64,000 bases of DNA from Sambucus nigra. Its lineage: Eukaryota > Streptophyta > Magnoliopsida > Dipsacales > Adoxaceae. Both the position numbers and the translations under genes were made by a program. Shown here piece after piece: positions 46,387 through 57,239 of this stretch (position 1 is its first letter; the number at the start of each line of letters is the position of its first letter). The stretch covers positions 3,394,046 through 3,458,045 of the forward strand of contig OX422214.1 of assembly GCA_949130495.1 (NCBI GenBank), given 5' to 3'. A model generated the notes under the pieces. That model saw nothing but the letters and a program-made list of their open reading frames with translations, was not told where the DNA came from and searched no databases.

Positions 46387-47948
46387 TGTATGGACAAAAA
46401 TTTCCAATTGAGTCCTCTGTTGTTTTGGATCAATTATGGACAAAAATGTTTGAGACATATGATAGAGTTCTTAACCATTCTTCAAGCCTATGACATACTA
46501 AAGTTGAAGACGTAGCGTCCAAAAGTATAAAACTTCATCAAATGCCGAGTTTGTTGTGTCTCGTTTCTGCGTCAACAACATGTGTTCCATTTACTCCTAA
46601 GGTATGAATGCATTACATATTTATATAGGAGCTTGGAACAATTTTAATTGGCTGTATTTTTTGTTTAAACTGTTGTTTATTTTCATAAGGTTTCTTTAAA
46701 ATAAAGTTTTTGGGCTAAAAATTGAATTTTAAGCTTTTTGGAAGTTTGTTCGAAATTGTCGTTCAAACGAGTTTTTCGTTCAAATGAGAAAATCGTTCGA
46801 ACGAGTTTGCCAACGATACTTACCAAAAGGCCACTGGAACTTCGTTAGAAGGGTCGTTTGAACGAGACTTCGTTCGAACGAAAAACTCGTTCGAACGAGA
46901 TTTTCGATGGGAAAATTAACTGGCAGTTTTGAGAAGTTTTTGACCTCTACCCAACTAATTTTCACCACTAACTTTTGACAAATTTAATATGTGAGGGAAC
47001 CAACCTTTTAAAATAAACTTTTTCATATTCTTGCATCTCCTAGAGAGAGTTTTAGAGAGTTTAAATTTCTAGGAAAAGGTTCGTGGTTTAAGTGTTTTGC
47101 TTTCCAAGAAAATCACCCTAAAACACTTTTCATTTACACCCATATTGTTTATTCAAAGTTTCCATATAAATATCTTGCTTGGAGTGTTTTGGCATCGGGT
47201 TTACTCTATCGAGTTGAAGAGTTCGTTTGGGTATGCTTCTACATCCTTCAAAGAAGAAGTTTGTTATTTTTCTGCGGCATTCTCACATGGTGAAAGGTGC
47301 CATGTGGGGTTGACGGTGTTCCTAAAGTCTCATTGGTGAAGTCCAAGGTTCCGGTGGAGTTTCGGGGTTGTTGACTAGGCGGAGGTGCTTACAAGAAGAC
47401 GCGTCAAGGCTTGAAAGGAGTCGAGTCGAGGAAGTAAGTCATCTGTCTTGTAAATGTAAAACCATACTTAGTGGAGTCGTCCGAGGTTTTTTCTCATTGC
47501 GGGTTTTTCCTCGTAGATCGTGGCGTTGTTGTTGTTTGTTTATTTTATCTTTTGCAAAATTCACATTAGATGCATGTTTAGGTAAAAAGATAAAATTTGT
47601 TTAAATCACTACTTGTTTAATTTGGTGCAAATTCAATTTGGGTATATGTTAGTTTAATACAAATCATCATTTAATTTGTTAAATTTGGTTTTGCCTAATT
47701 TGGTAATATTGAAAATATGACTTAGGCAAATTTCTAGTACTTGGGTTAAATTAGTTTAAGTGAAAAATGTATTTGTTATCTAATTTAATTTCACTTTGAG
47801 TTTGTTTAATTTTAATCTGAAAGAAATTAAAATTTGGAGTTTGTGTGTGTTTAATTGAACCATCTCGCTTCTGCATCTCTTTAAAAGGAAATTGAATTAA
47901 AATTACTTTTTGTGTAATATTTAAAATTGGGGGCCTCATGTTACAACA
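46387..47948 (+). repeat. Right LTR of the Sirevirus-like element
   Basis: Begins TGTATGGACAAAAATTTCC and ends ATGTTACAACA. Unusually, it is followed by AGTGGTATCAGAGC and about 30 more bases matching the start of the element's own interior (compare 42388-42430). So this LTR is also followed by a PBS, as if it were a 5' LTR. Confidence 0.88.
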
Positions 47949-47990
47949 AGTGGTATCAGAGCATTATCTTAGAAAGCCTCGCGTTTTCAA
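47949..47990 (+). other. Extra PBS and leader after the right LTR
   Basis: AGTGGTATCAGAGC, then TTAGAAAGCCTCGCGTTTTC, matches the interior after the left LTR with a few changes. It stops at about 47990, where the ZFN-like exon text begins. This suggests recombination between copies or remains of a tandem copy. Confidence 0.8.
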
Positions 47991-48512
47991 TTACCTAGTT
48001 CATCAGTTCCCGGTGCTTATGGTCCCATGTTGCTGCCACCCAGTGTTGTTCCTATTCGGAATTGGAGTTCTTACTCTATAGGTTACGATATTCTCTATGA
48101 TAATATACGACCTTATGCCCCGTTTGGTTCATGGTGTGATATTTTTCATCCGAGTTAAGTAAAATAATGAAAATACTTTTCCCAGAGTTTTATTTATTTT
48201 TTGTCCAGAATCACTAAGGGTTCACAACACTCAACCCAAGTACAGTATGCACACTTTGAAAATGATTTTAACCAATTTTTTCTTTTCACTTGGGTGAAAA
48301 ATAGATCAAATGTAAATTTACCCTTCTTATAGTGTTGTTAGTTTACTTGATGCAGGGACGGATATTCCCTGTGCTGTCTCCTGGTGCTCAACCTTTGATT
48401 GAAGATGCTTCACTCTATGGAATGACGACTCAGTTGTCTTATTCAGCACCATCATATACATGACCTTCTCCTCCCTTACCCCCTTCTATTGGACCTTCAG
48501 GTAGTAACCAAA
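47991..48512 (+). pseudogene. Fragment of a CCCH zinc-finger (ZFN1-like) gene, two exons
   Basis: Exon-like text 47991-48081 reads SSVPGAYGPMLLPPSVVP then IRNWSSYS. After about 270 bp of intron-like DNA ending in a TGCAG acceptor, 48356-48512 reads RIFPVLSPGAQPLIEDASLY, then GMTTQLSYSAPSY, a stop, and PPLPPSIGPSGSN. This matches the stretch between zinc-finger blocks in plant ZFN-like CCCH proteins (AYGPMML..., SPVLSPGAQ, SLYG.TQL, PSIGPSG). The match is from memory of the family. No CCCH finger is in the fragment. An in-frame TGA in exon 2 and truncation by the flanking elements make it non-functional. Confidence 0.6.
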
Positions 48513-48840
48513 CACTACAAGAATTTGCACCATTAGCAACAATATTTAGCAACACAAGCTATTTTTGTTGTCAAAGATACCCTTTTGGCAACAAAATCTT
48601 AATTATGTTGCCAAAAGGCCATTTTACATTGTACTTTTAGCAACATAAATTAAAACTTGTTGCCAAAGGTTAAATTTTCAAGCGGGAAGCTAGCAAAATA
48701 AATAGGGGGAAATTTTAGCTTTTAGCATCGTATTTGTTTGTTGCCAAACATGACTTAACTTTTGGCAACACAGGAGTGTGTTGAGCAAAATACCATACTT
48801 TTGGAAACAAAAACAAGTGTGATGCCAAAAGTATTTTATT
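48513..48840. repeat. Left TIR and subterminal repeats of CACTA2
   Basis: Repeated GGCAACA, TGTTGCC, TTGTTGCCAAA and TTAGCAACA in both orientations over about 330 bp, starting from the CACTACAAG terminus. Confidence 0.82.
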
Positions 48841-48879
48841 TCACTTGTTACTTATTTTTGTTGTGTGTTAACTAAAAAG

Positions 48880-49078
48880 ATAAAAAAAAACTATTACTCT
48901 CCCTAACCTCCGCTCATCACGGTCACCTCGATCCCTAACCTCTCTCCCTCCAAAAACTTGCTTTTGCTCTCCCTCTCTCCCTCCGGCTATAAACCTCTTA
49001 ATACGACCTCGGACACCTCGGCTATAGGACCTAGATTACCTCGGTTCACTCTGCCTCTGCTCTCCCTCCGTCCATTGT
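48880..49078 (+). promoter_or_regulatory. Leader-like C/T-rich region with a possible splice donor
   Basis: TCTCCCTCTCTCCCTCC-type pyrimidine tracts resemble a plant 5' untranslated exon and end at TCCATTGTAAGTTTC, a good donor (GTAAGT at 49077). No coding exon is found downstream before the array. Confidence 0.4.
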
Positions 49079-49109
49079 AAGTTTCTTTTCACTTATTTCT
49101 TTCCATTAA

Positions 49110-49950
49110 CTTGCAGATTGAGAATACTTTATACAGTATTCTTTATTCATTTGGTGGGTTTGAATCTTTAGTTTTATTCATTTGATGATTGAGAATATTT
49201 AAAAAAGTGTTCTTTAATTCATTTTATGTGTAGTTGCTTAAACTTGTTTGATTTGGTTTGTTTTTATTATTTGAAAACAGAATATCGTTAATTAAGCTTT
49301 GATTTTGGTGGTTTTTTTACTAGAGCTAATTAATTGATTGGATATGGGAAATATAGTGCTTAATTTGCATATTGAGTATACTTAAAAAAATGTTCTTTAT
49401 TCATGATTGAGAAAAAATATGTTTGATTATCTTTTTTCTTAATAAAAAAATTATTTTTCTCTGAAATTAGGATCTTGTGTTATTAATTATGGTTTGTCTA
49501 CCAATTTAGAAAAAAGGTTCATTTGGGTTGTTCCTATATTGTAAATACAATCAAATTCTAGAAATAGATATTCATGATTGGTACAGAGAGAAAAAAGGAG
49601 GTAATAGAGGTTTACATTGTTTATTGAAGGTAATTATGTTTCTAATTATTATTATTATGTTTATTGATATATTTTTTTAAGACTGGGGTTTGAATCTTTA
49701 GTTCCATTCATTGATGATTGAGACTATTTATTATGGTGTTCTCTACCTCATTATATGTGTAATTGCTTAAATTTATTTGATTTGGTTTGTTTTTAGTACT
49801 TGAAAATAGATTGTAGTTAATTAGGCTTTGATTTTGGTGGGTTTTTTACTAGAGCTAATTTATGGATTGGATATGAGATAGATAGGTCTTACTTTTGCGG
49901 ATTGATTATACTTTAAACAGTGTTCTTTATTCCATTTGTGTGTAATGAAA
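49110..49950 (+). repeat. Direct repeats of about 200-300 bp, offset about 530 bp
   Basis: GGGTTTGAATCTTTAGTT at about 49156 and 49686, and TTACTAGAGCTAATT at about 49318 and 49847, mark two copies of one segment. A shorter motif (TTGAG/GATTATACTT, then TGTTCTTTATTC) occurs three times. Sequence around them is T-rich and non-coding. Confidence 0.75.
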
Positions 49951-50524
49951 TCTATTATTATTTATTTTTTCAATTTATATATTTAATATACGCACATAGT
50001 CGATCAGGTGTGGACCCAAATAACGAGTTTACTAATGGACCATCTCAAAACGACTTAGTTTTGGTGTGAAAATAAGGGTGAGATTACAGGAAAACCCCCC
50101 ACTTCAACTCAAAACTCCCCCAAACTACGTCGTTTGAGGTAGTGCGTTAGTATCCATTATAATATTAAGTTATATTTTTATAATGAGTCATTTTTTGTTA
50201 ACAATTATAATTTAAAAGCGTGCAAGATTCAGACCTGTTTCTGGTTGACCTCTCTGGCTCCATCTCCTTTTTTCCTCTCTCCAGCTCCAACTTGCTGGTA
50301 ACTTGTTAACTCATCCATCATTTTTTTTTTAATTTGACATAATTTGTTTGAAATTTAAATGATCTTTAGATTTATGTTTCCATTCAAGAATTTTTTAACA
50401 TATATAGTTATATATATAGCTTACATATAACATATATATAGTTGTATATTACTTGTATAACATATATGTGATCAACAGCTATATATATATAATTGATTGC
50501 TAAACACTCTACATACAACTATAT
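49951..50524. other. No gene recognised
   Basis: AT-rich, with GTCGTTTGAG and its near complement CTCAAAACGAC about 80 bp apart (50046 and 50130). Otherwise featureless up to array C. Confidence 0.4.
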
Positions 50525-53374
50525 ATGTAACTCGTAGGAATTGGCCACGTAGTCACGACGCTCCCGATTTGAGTGTACGACGTAAATTTGCAAAAAGTTA
50601 GACTGAAGCATAAAAACATGCCATCAAAGGGTGAAAACATAAAACAAACACAAAACAGTCCTGTACGAGTCACGAACACCTTGTACGGGACCAATGTGAC
50701 TCATAAGAACCGACCACATAGTCACGGGGATCCCGGTTTGAACGTACAAAGTAAATTTGCAAAAAATTAGACATGAGCATAAAAACATGCCATCGAAGGG
50801 TAAAAACATAAAACAAACACAAAACGGTCTGATAAGAGTCACGAACACCTCCCACGGGACCAATGTGACTCGTAGGAACCGACCGCGTAGTCACGCGGCT
50901 CCCGATTTGAGTGTACGACGTAAATTTGCAAAAAATTTAGACTTAAGCAAAAAAGCATGCAATCGAAGGGTGAAAACGTAAAACAAGCACAAAATTGTCT
51001 CATAAGAGGCACGAACGCCTTGCACGGGATCGATGTAACTCGTAGGAATCGACCGCGTAGTCACGGAGCTCCCTGTTTGAGTGTACGACGTAAATTTGCA
51101 AAAAGTTAGACTTAAGCATAAAAACATGCCATCGAAGGGTGAAAATGTAAAATAACCACAAAATGAGTCCGTAAGAGTCACGAACACCTCGCACGGGACT
51201 AATGTGAATCGTAAGAACTGACCGGTTAGTCACCGGGATCCCGGTTTGAGTGCCGACGTAAATTTGCAAAACGCTAGACTTAATCATAAAAATATGCCAT
51301 CGAAGGGTGAAAACGTAAAACAACCACAAAACGGTCCGGTAAGATTCACGAACACCTCGCATGGGACCAATGTGACTCATAAGAACCGACCGGGTAGTCA
51401 CGGGGCTCCCGATTTCAATGTACGATGTAAATTTACAAAAACTTTAGACTTGAGCATAAAAATAAGCAATCGAAGGGTGAAAACGTTAAACAAGCACAAA
51501 ACGGTCTGGTAAGATTCACGAACAGCTCGCACGTAACCTTTGTGACTCGTAGGAATCGACCGCGTAGTCACGGGGCTCCCGATTTGAGTGTATGATGTAA
51601 ATTTGCAAAAAGTTACCCTTAAGCATAGAAATAATCCATCGAAGTATGAAAACGTAAAAAAACCACAAAATGGTCACGAACACCTCACACGGGACCAATG
51701 TGACTAGTAGGAACCGACCGGTAGGTCACGGGGATCCGAGTTTGAGTGTACGACGTAAATTTGCAAAATATTGGACTTAATCATAAAAACATGCCATCGA
51801 AGGGTGAAAACGTAAAACAAACACAAAACAGTCTCGTAAGAGTCACGAACACCTCTCACAGGACCAATGTGACACGTAAGAACCCACCGCATAGTCACGG
51901 GGATCCCGGTTTGAGTGTACGACGTAAATTTGTAAAATATTAGACTAAAGCATAAAAAATGCCATCAAAGGGTGAAAAAGTACAACAACCACAAAATAGT
52001 TCGATAAGAGTCATGGATGCCTCGCACGGGACCAATGTGACTCGTAGGAACCGATCGCGTAGTCAAGGGAATCCTGGTATGAGTGTGCGACGTAAATTTG
52101 CAAAAAGTTACACTTAAGCATAAAAACATGCCATCGAAGGGTGAAAATATAAAATAACCACAGAACGGACCCGTAAGAGTCATGAACACCTCGCACGGGA
52201 CCAATGTGACTCGTAGGAACCGACCGCGTAGTCACAGGGCTCCCGATTTGAGTGTACGACATAAATTTACAAAAAGTTAGACTTAAGCATAAAAACATTC
52301 CATCGAGGGGTGAAAACATAAAACAAACACAAAACGGTCCCGTACGAGTAACGAACACCTCGCACGGGACCAATGTGACTCGTAGGAACCGACTACATAG
52401 TCACGGGGATCCCGGTTTGAGTGTACGATGTAAATTTGTAAAAAATTAAACTTAAGCATAAAAACATGCCATCGAAGGGTGAAAATGTAAAACAACCACA
52501 AAACGGTCGGGTAAGAGTCACGAATGCCTCGCATGGGTCCAATGTGACTCTTAGGAACCGACCACGTAGTCACGGGGCTACCGGTTTCAGTCTGTGACGT
52601 AAATTTGCAAAATGTTAGACTAAAGCATAAAAACATGCCATCGAAGGGTGAAAATGTAAAATAACCACATAACGGTCTCGTAAGAGTCACGAACACCTCG
52701 AATGGGACCAGTGTTATTCGTAGGAAGTGAATAGTTAGTCACGGGGATCCCGATTTGAGTGTACGACGTAAATTTGCAAAACACTGGACTTAAGCATAAA
52801 AACATGCCATCGAAGGGTGAAAACATAAAAAAACCATAAAACGGTCCGGTAAGAGTCACGAACACCTCGCACGGGACCAATTTTACTCGTTGGAACCAAC
52901 CGCGTAGTCACGATGCTCCCGATTTGAGTGTATGACGTAAATTTGCAAAACATTTAGACTTAAGCATAAAAATATGGAATCGAAGGGGAAAACATAAAAC
53001 AAGCACAAAATGGTCCGTTAAGTGTCACGAACACCTCGCAAGGGACCTCGGTGACTCGTAGCAACTGATCTCGTAGTAACGGGGCTCCCGGTTTGAGTGT
53101 ACGATGTAAATTTGCAAAAAAGTTAGACTTAAGCATAAAAACATGCCATCAAAGGGAGAAAATGTAAAACAAATATAAAACAGTCTCGTAAGAGTCACGA
53201 ACACCTCGCACAGGACCAATGTGACTCGTAAGAACCGACCGCGTCGTAACGGGGCTCCCGGTTTGAGTTTACGACGTAAATTTGCAAAAACGTTTAGGCT
53301 TAAGCATAAAAACATGCAATCAAAGGGTGAAAACATAAAACAAGCACAAAATGGTCTCGTAAGAGGCACAAACG
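50525..53374 (+). repeat. Array C, first part: about 17 copies of a ~169-bp unit
   Basis: The block GTGACTCGTAGGAACCGACC and variants recurs at about 50527, 50697, 50867, 51035, 51204, 51373, 51541 and so on to 53221, spaced 158-171 bp. Each unit continues with a variant of TAGTCACGGGGCTCCCG, TTTGAGTGTACGACGTAAAT, ACATGCCATCGAAGGGTG and ACCTCGCACGGGACC. Units differ from each other at perhaps 10-20 percent of sites. The many 60-140 codon frames across it are repeat artefacts. Confidence 0.93.
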
Positions 53375-54240
53375 TGTAACAACCCGTCCTTTTGGAGACA
53401 GTTAAATTACATAATTGAGTATAAATTGATAATTTGGAGAATTTCTCGAAATAGTGATTTTCGAGGATTTAATGACTTTCAAGGGATGTTGTAATTATTT
53501 TTTGGGATTATATAGGTGGGAATATTTTAATTATATGTCGCCGTTAAGTAAAGCGACATGATGTGAGATTTAAATTGGAAAACCCCCATTAAGTCGTGTG
53601 AGGTTGAAATAGTGAGATGCGGTCAAGAACCTCGGATGGGAATTTTGACCGCGCCATAACTCTCAGAATTTCCGAGATAGTTGGAAAAGAGTGTCCGATT
53701 GTCGAAATTGAGTTTCGGGAAATTTTAGAGTTAAAATGGCTCGTAATTGAGTAAACGAGTCGTTTTTAGGTTTTTAAGGGGTTAAACCCTTTTCTCCTTA
53801 TAAAAGGAGGGGGAGAGGCAGAAAAAGAGAAAGAAAAGAAAGAGAAGAGAGAGAAGAGAGAGAGGATGAAGAAAAAGAGGAGAAAAGGGGAGATTTCGGC
53901 CAGCCTCCGCGGGATTCGGCTCGAGGACGTCGAATTTTATCCACGAGGCAAGTGTTTACTTGCTTTATTTCCTTTTTGCATAAATATCCCATACCTTAGT
54001 TTGGTATAAATAAACCCTAAAGATTTTGGGTTGGGTTTTCAGGAGATAAAACGAATAAACCCCTAAAATTTTCTAATTGGAGATACCTAGAAATTTATTT
54101 GAAATTAATTGGTGGTTTTGGGTTCTATGATGTTTAGAACCCTTAATATATGTGTATTTGTAATTGGTTGAGGTTGTAGGACGTTGGGTGAGGGGACAAA
54201 AGCTTGGGAGAAGCTTTAATGGCCGAAACTGTCACCAGCG

Positions 54241-54800
54241 TGCTTTCCGAATCCATTCGGCCTAGAGACGAATCGATTCGGCTCCTGGTCAAACTAAAAA
54301 TTGTAGATCTTTTCGACACGGTCGGGTGGGATCTGACCACGTATTTTTCTGATTTTTTTTGGATTTATAGTGATTTTTCTACGGATAGCTGTCCGAGATC
54401 AAAACCATTAGTTAGAACTTATTGGAGATAAATATTAGGGGTTCTCAAAAGGAATGTTAGGATCTCTAAAGAATTTGAGGAGGTATTAAAACTTTGGGTT
54501 TGTAGGAATAAATCCAAGTTATGAATTAAATAGAGATTGTATTGAGTTTTGGGTATTTTCGAATTTGAGAAATTGCCCAAACTGTGTCCCTCGAACAGGC
54601 CGAATCGATTCGGGTCCAGACCGAATCGATTCGCCTAAAGGGATTTGGGTTTCTATAGTGGGCCGAATCGATTCGGATTTAGACCAAATCGATTCGCCAT
54701 TAAGGACCTATTTGCATAACCATTTCCGAATCGATTCGGATTGGGGGACGAATCGATTCGCCCACCCGAATCGATTCGCATTTGAGGCGAATCGATTAGC
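54241..54800 (+). repeat. CGAATCGATTCG palindromes in the solo LTR
   Basis: Two copies at 54241-54284 and about eight at 54599-54800, most perfect for the core ATCGAT with flanking CGA/TCG. Confidence 0.85.
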
Positions 54801-55213
54801 TTTGGTCAGAATTGCCAGTTTTCCGCCCTTAAGAGTATGGGGAGTTAAATTACAATTTGGGGTTTTATATGGGGGTTCCTAGTTATGAATTCAGGACTCC
54901 TAAATGATGGTTTTGAGGGTTAATAAACCTTTAGATGAAAGATAATGCCTTGGATTGGTGTAGGGCAAATCCTGTGAGGTGATTATGATGGAATTAAGAG
55001 TATAGATATATTCAATTAGTGTATAATGGTATAATTGGAGATATCAAATAAACCCTTAGATGGGATTAAGGTATGTATCGTTTATTAAAGTAAGAAAATA
55101 CTTTGGGTTTAGTATCATGCGTATATGAAAGCATGATTATGATTCTTCGAAAGAATCCTTGGGATTACTGGTCATCGTTAGATGAGATTGGCAATTAGGG
55201 CATATGTATATAT

Positions 55214-55216
<3 letters not shown>

Positions 55217-55265
<49 letters not shown>
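55217..55265 (+). repeat. (AT)n microsatellite
   Basis: About 24 AT units in the solo LTR; absent at the matching place in the right LTR of element A. Confidence 0.95.
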
Positions 55266-55266
<1 letters not shown>

Positions 55267-56093
55267 TATGTGATTTAAAGTTTATATATATGATATGATG
55301 TAAATGATTTTGAAAATGTAAATATGAATATTTTCAAAATGGAAAGACAAATGATTTTCATAATAATAAAAGATGGCTACACACCTCTCTAAATCGCTAT
55401 CATAAGGGAAGTTGCGTGCATATGGTCATGCCCCCTGGCTAATGAATGCAGGGTGGATATAGTCCTAGGCCATATGAGCGATATTTGTTTCTGCGCTGGT
55501 TAGGGGATTCTGGGTGTGGTCTTGACTTTCCCGCAGGCATATGACCACTTCCCGACGATGTGTTAGGTTCCCAGGTTGTCTTGTTTGATAGGCCCTAGAA
55601 GATGATAGCCATTTAGGGGCGCGTCCAGTGGGGAAACCCGGAGGGGCGGTCTTAGATTTGTTAAAGAAATTCATGATAATGGATTGGCTCTACTCACATT
55701 TCCTAGATATAGAATGGGAAATGGGTTATATGAAATGGCTTCGAAAACATGACCCGGATGGAAGAAGGGAAGTGGAAGCATATGATATGGTAAAAGCATT
55801 TTTATGATAATAAAAATGGCTTTTAATTACATTTCCTGGATATAGGAAAGGAAATGGGATTTTTTAGAATAGAAAAGCATTTTTATGTTAATAAAACTGG
55901 ATTTTTAAAAGTATATGTTATGTTAAAGCAATTCATGATAATGAATTGGCTTTTAAATTCATTTCCTGGATATGAGAAGGGAAATGGAAAGTTTTGAGAT
56001 AAATGGATATAAATTAATTCTCAGTACAAGAGATAGATCCGGATGTATATTGTAATATGAGTATATATGTATAATTTGGGTGCCGAGGGTCTA

Positions 56094-56248
56094 ATGGATT
56101 CCGACGATCGACCTTGCCGCATAGTAGTGAATCAGGGGGGTTCCTTGTTTGGATTTCGCTTTGCGAGATACCCCACGCATGAATATGGCATTGTGTTGAG
56201 ACTGGGGAGAAGTTTCATCCTTAGTGCTCTAATATTAGTATTTCTTGC

Positions 56249-56304
<56 letters not shown>

Positions 56305-56415
56305 ACTGAGGTACTGGCGGATCCTGACGATCGACCTTGCCACATAGTAGTGTATCGGGGGGGGGGGGGGTTCCTTGTTTGGATTTCGCTTTGCGAGTCA
56401 CCCCACACACGAACA
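56094..56415 (+). repeat. Two hairpin cassettes flanking an (AT)n run
   Basis: Cassettes at 56094-56182 and 56322-56415 share GACGATCGACCTTGCC, a G-run and TTCCTTGTTTGGATTTCGCT. Their hairpins (TTTCGC, loop TTT, GCGAGA/GCGAGT) are at 56154-56168 and 56384-56398. The (AT)n run at 56251-56301 lies between them. Element A has one copy here, so this is a local duplication. Confidence 0.8.
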
Positions 56416-56702
56416 TGGCATAGCGTTGAGACTGGGGTGAAGTTTAGCCCTTAGTACTTGGACTACCAGGGTAGATAGTGGTTGGGTGATAGACTAGTTT
56501 AGCAGGGTAGCTTGATTAGGATGTTTAGAGGGATGCGCTAGGAGTGCACTGTTAGAGGATAGGTGAGGGGTATCTCATGGGAGTACGATACCAAACTTAA
56601 ATATGAGATAAAACCTTTTTCTAAAATAATAAGGCATTTATTCACTTGCTAAATATTTTTAAAACTCGGGCTCTGACCCGTCTATCTACTTTTCCTCTCT
56701 TG

Positions 56703-56704
<2 letters not shown>

Positions 56705-56789
<85 letters not shown>
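56705..56789 (+). repeat. (AT)n microsatellite
   Basis: About 42 AT units near the 3' part of the solo LTR. Tyr-Ile frames here and elsewhere are artefacts. Confidence 0.95.
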
Positions 56790-56791
<2 letters not shown>

Positions 56792-57239
56792 TGTCCAGAC
56801 ACAGGGACACCTAGATGGAACTTCTTTCGAGTCAGACGTCAGCTGCAGCAGCTATGGATGCGTGCAGGTTTTCGATAGACGCTTCTATCCTTGTAATCTA
56901 GATAGGAGGTACTGTGTAAATATTCGGGCCAATGGTCCAATTGCATTTATTTATTCTTTTAGAACCTCATTCGATATGGTTGTATAATTTGAACCGAGTG
57001 TTCGGTTATTTTATTTCATTTCATTTTCCTTTCAGTTTCATTTACGCATAAACTATGTGTATGTTTATTTATAATTGTTTAAAAAGAGTAGTTAAGTAAA
57101 CGTTTTTGACGCCAGCCTAATAGGTTATTAGTAATTAAATGGATTTTCGACAGTGATGCTAAGAATGATCCATATGAGACTCCTGTTAAAATTTGATATA
57201 GGAGTGATCGCCCGGTATCTTATTAGGCGGGTTGTCACA

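Larger units (their letters stand above)
40811..47948 (+). mobile_element. Gag-only Sirevirus-like copia element (TR-GAG type)
   Basis: Two LTRs of 1577 and 1562 bp (TGTA...ACAACA) flank an iMet PBS, one long gag reading frame and about 1.96 kb with no pol homology. Several GGGGGAG polypurine tracts precede the right LTR. The gag type, multiple PPTs and palindrome-rich LTRs all point to the Sirevirus (SIRE/Maximus) lineage of copia. Protease, integrase and RT are absent rather than decayed. The LTRs differ at several percent of sites in the parts I compared, so this copy is older than element A. Confidence 0.87.
53375..57239 (+). mobile_element. Solo LTR (3865 bp), same family as the LTRs of element A
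   Basis: Begins TGTAACAACCCG and ends GGCGGGTTGTCACA. Perfect 5-bp target duplications AAACG lie at 53370-53374 and 57240-57244. Removing it restores a normal array C unit. No interior is left, so it arose by recombination between the two LTRs of a full element. Compared with 3779-6937 it is longer through AT microsatellites and a doubled hairpin cassette. It shares the palindrome cluster, the CACACCTCTCTAAATCGCTA block and the terminal sequence. Confidence 0.95.

Noticed and set aside
50525..53374. Array C as a CRISPR array
   Set aside because: Units are contiguous ~169-bp repeats with no unique spacers, in plant DNA.
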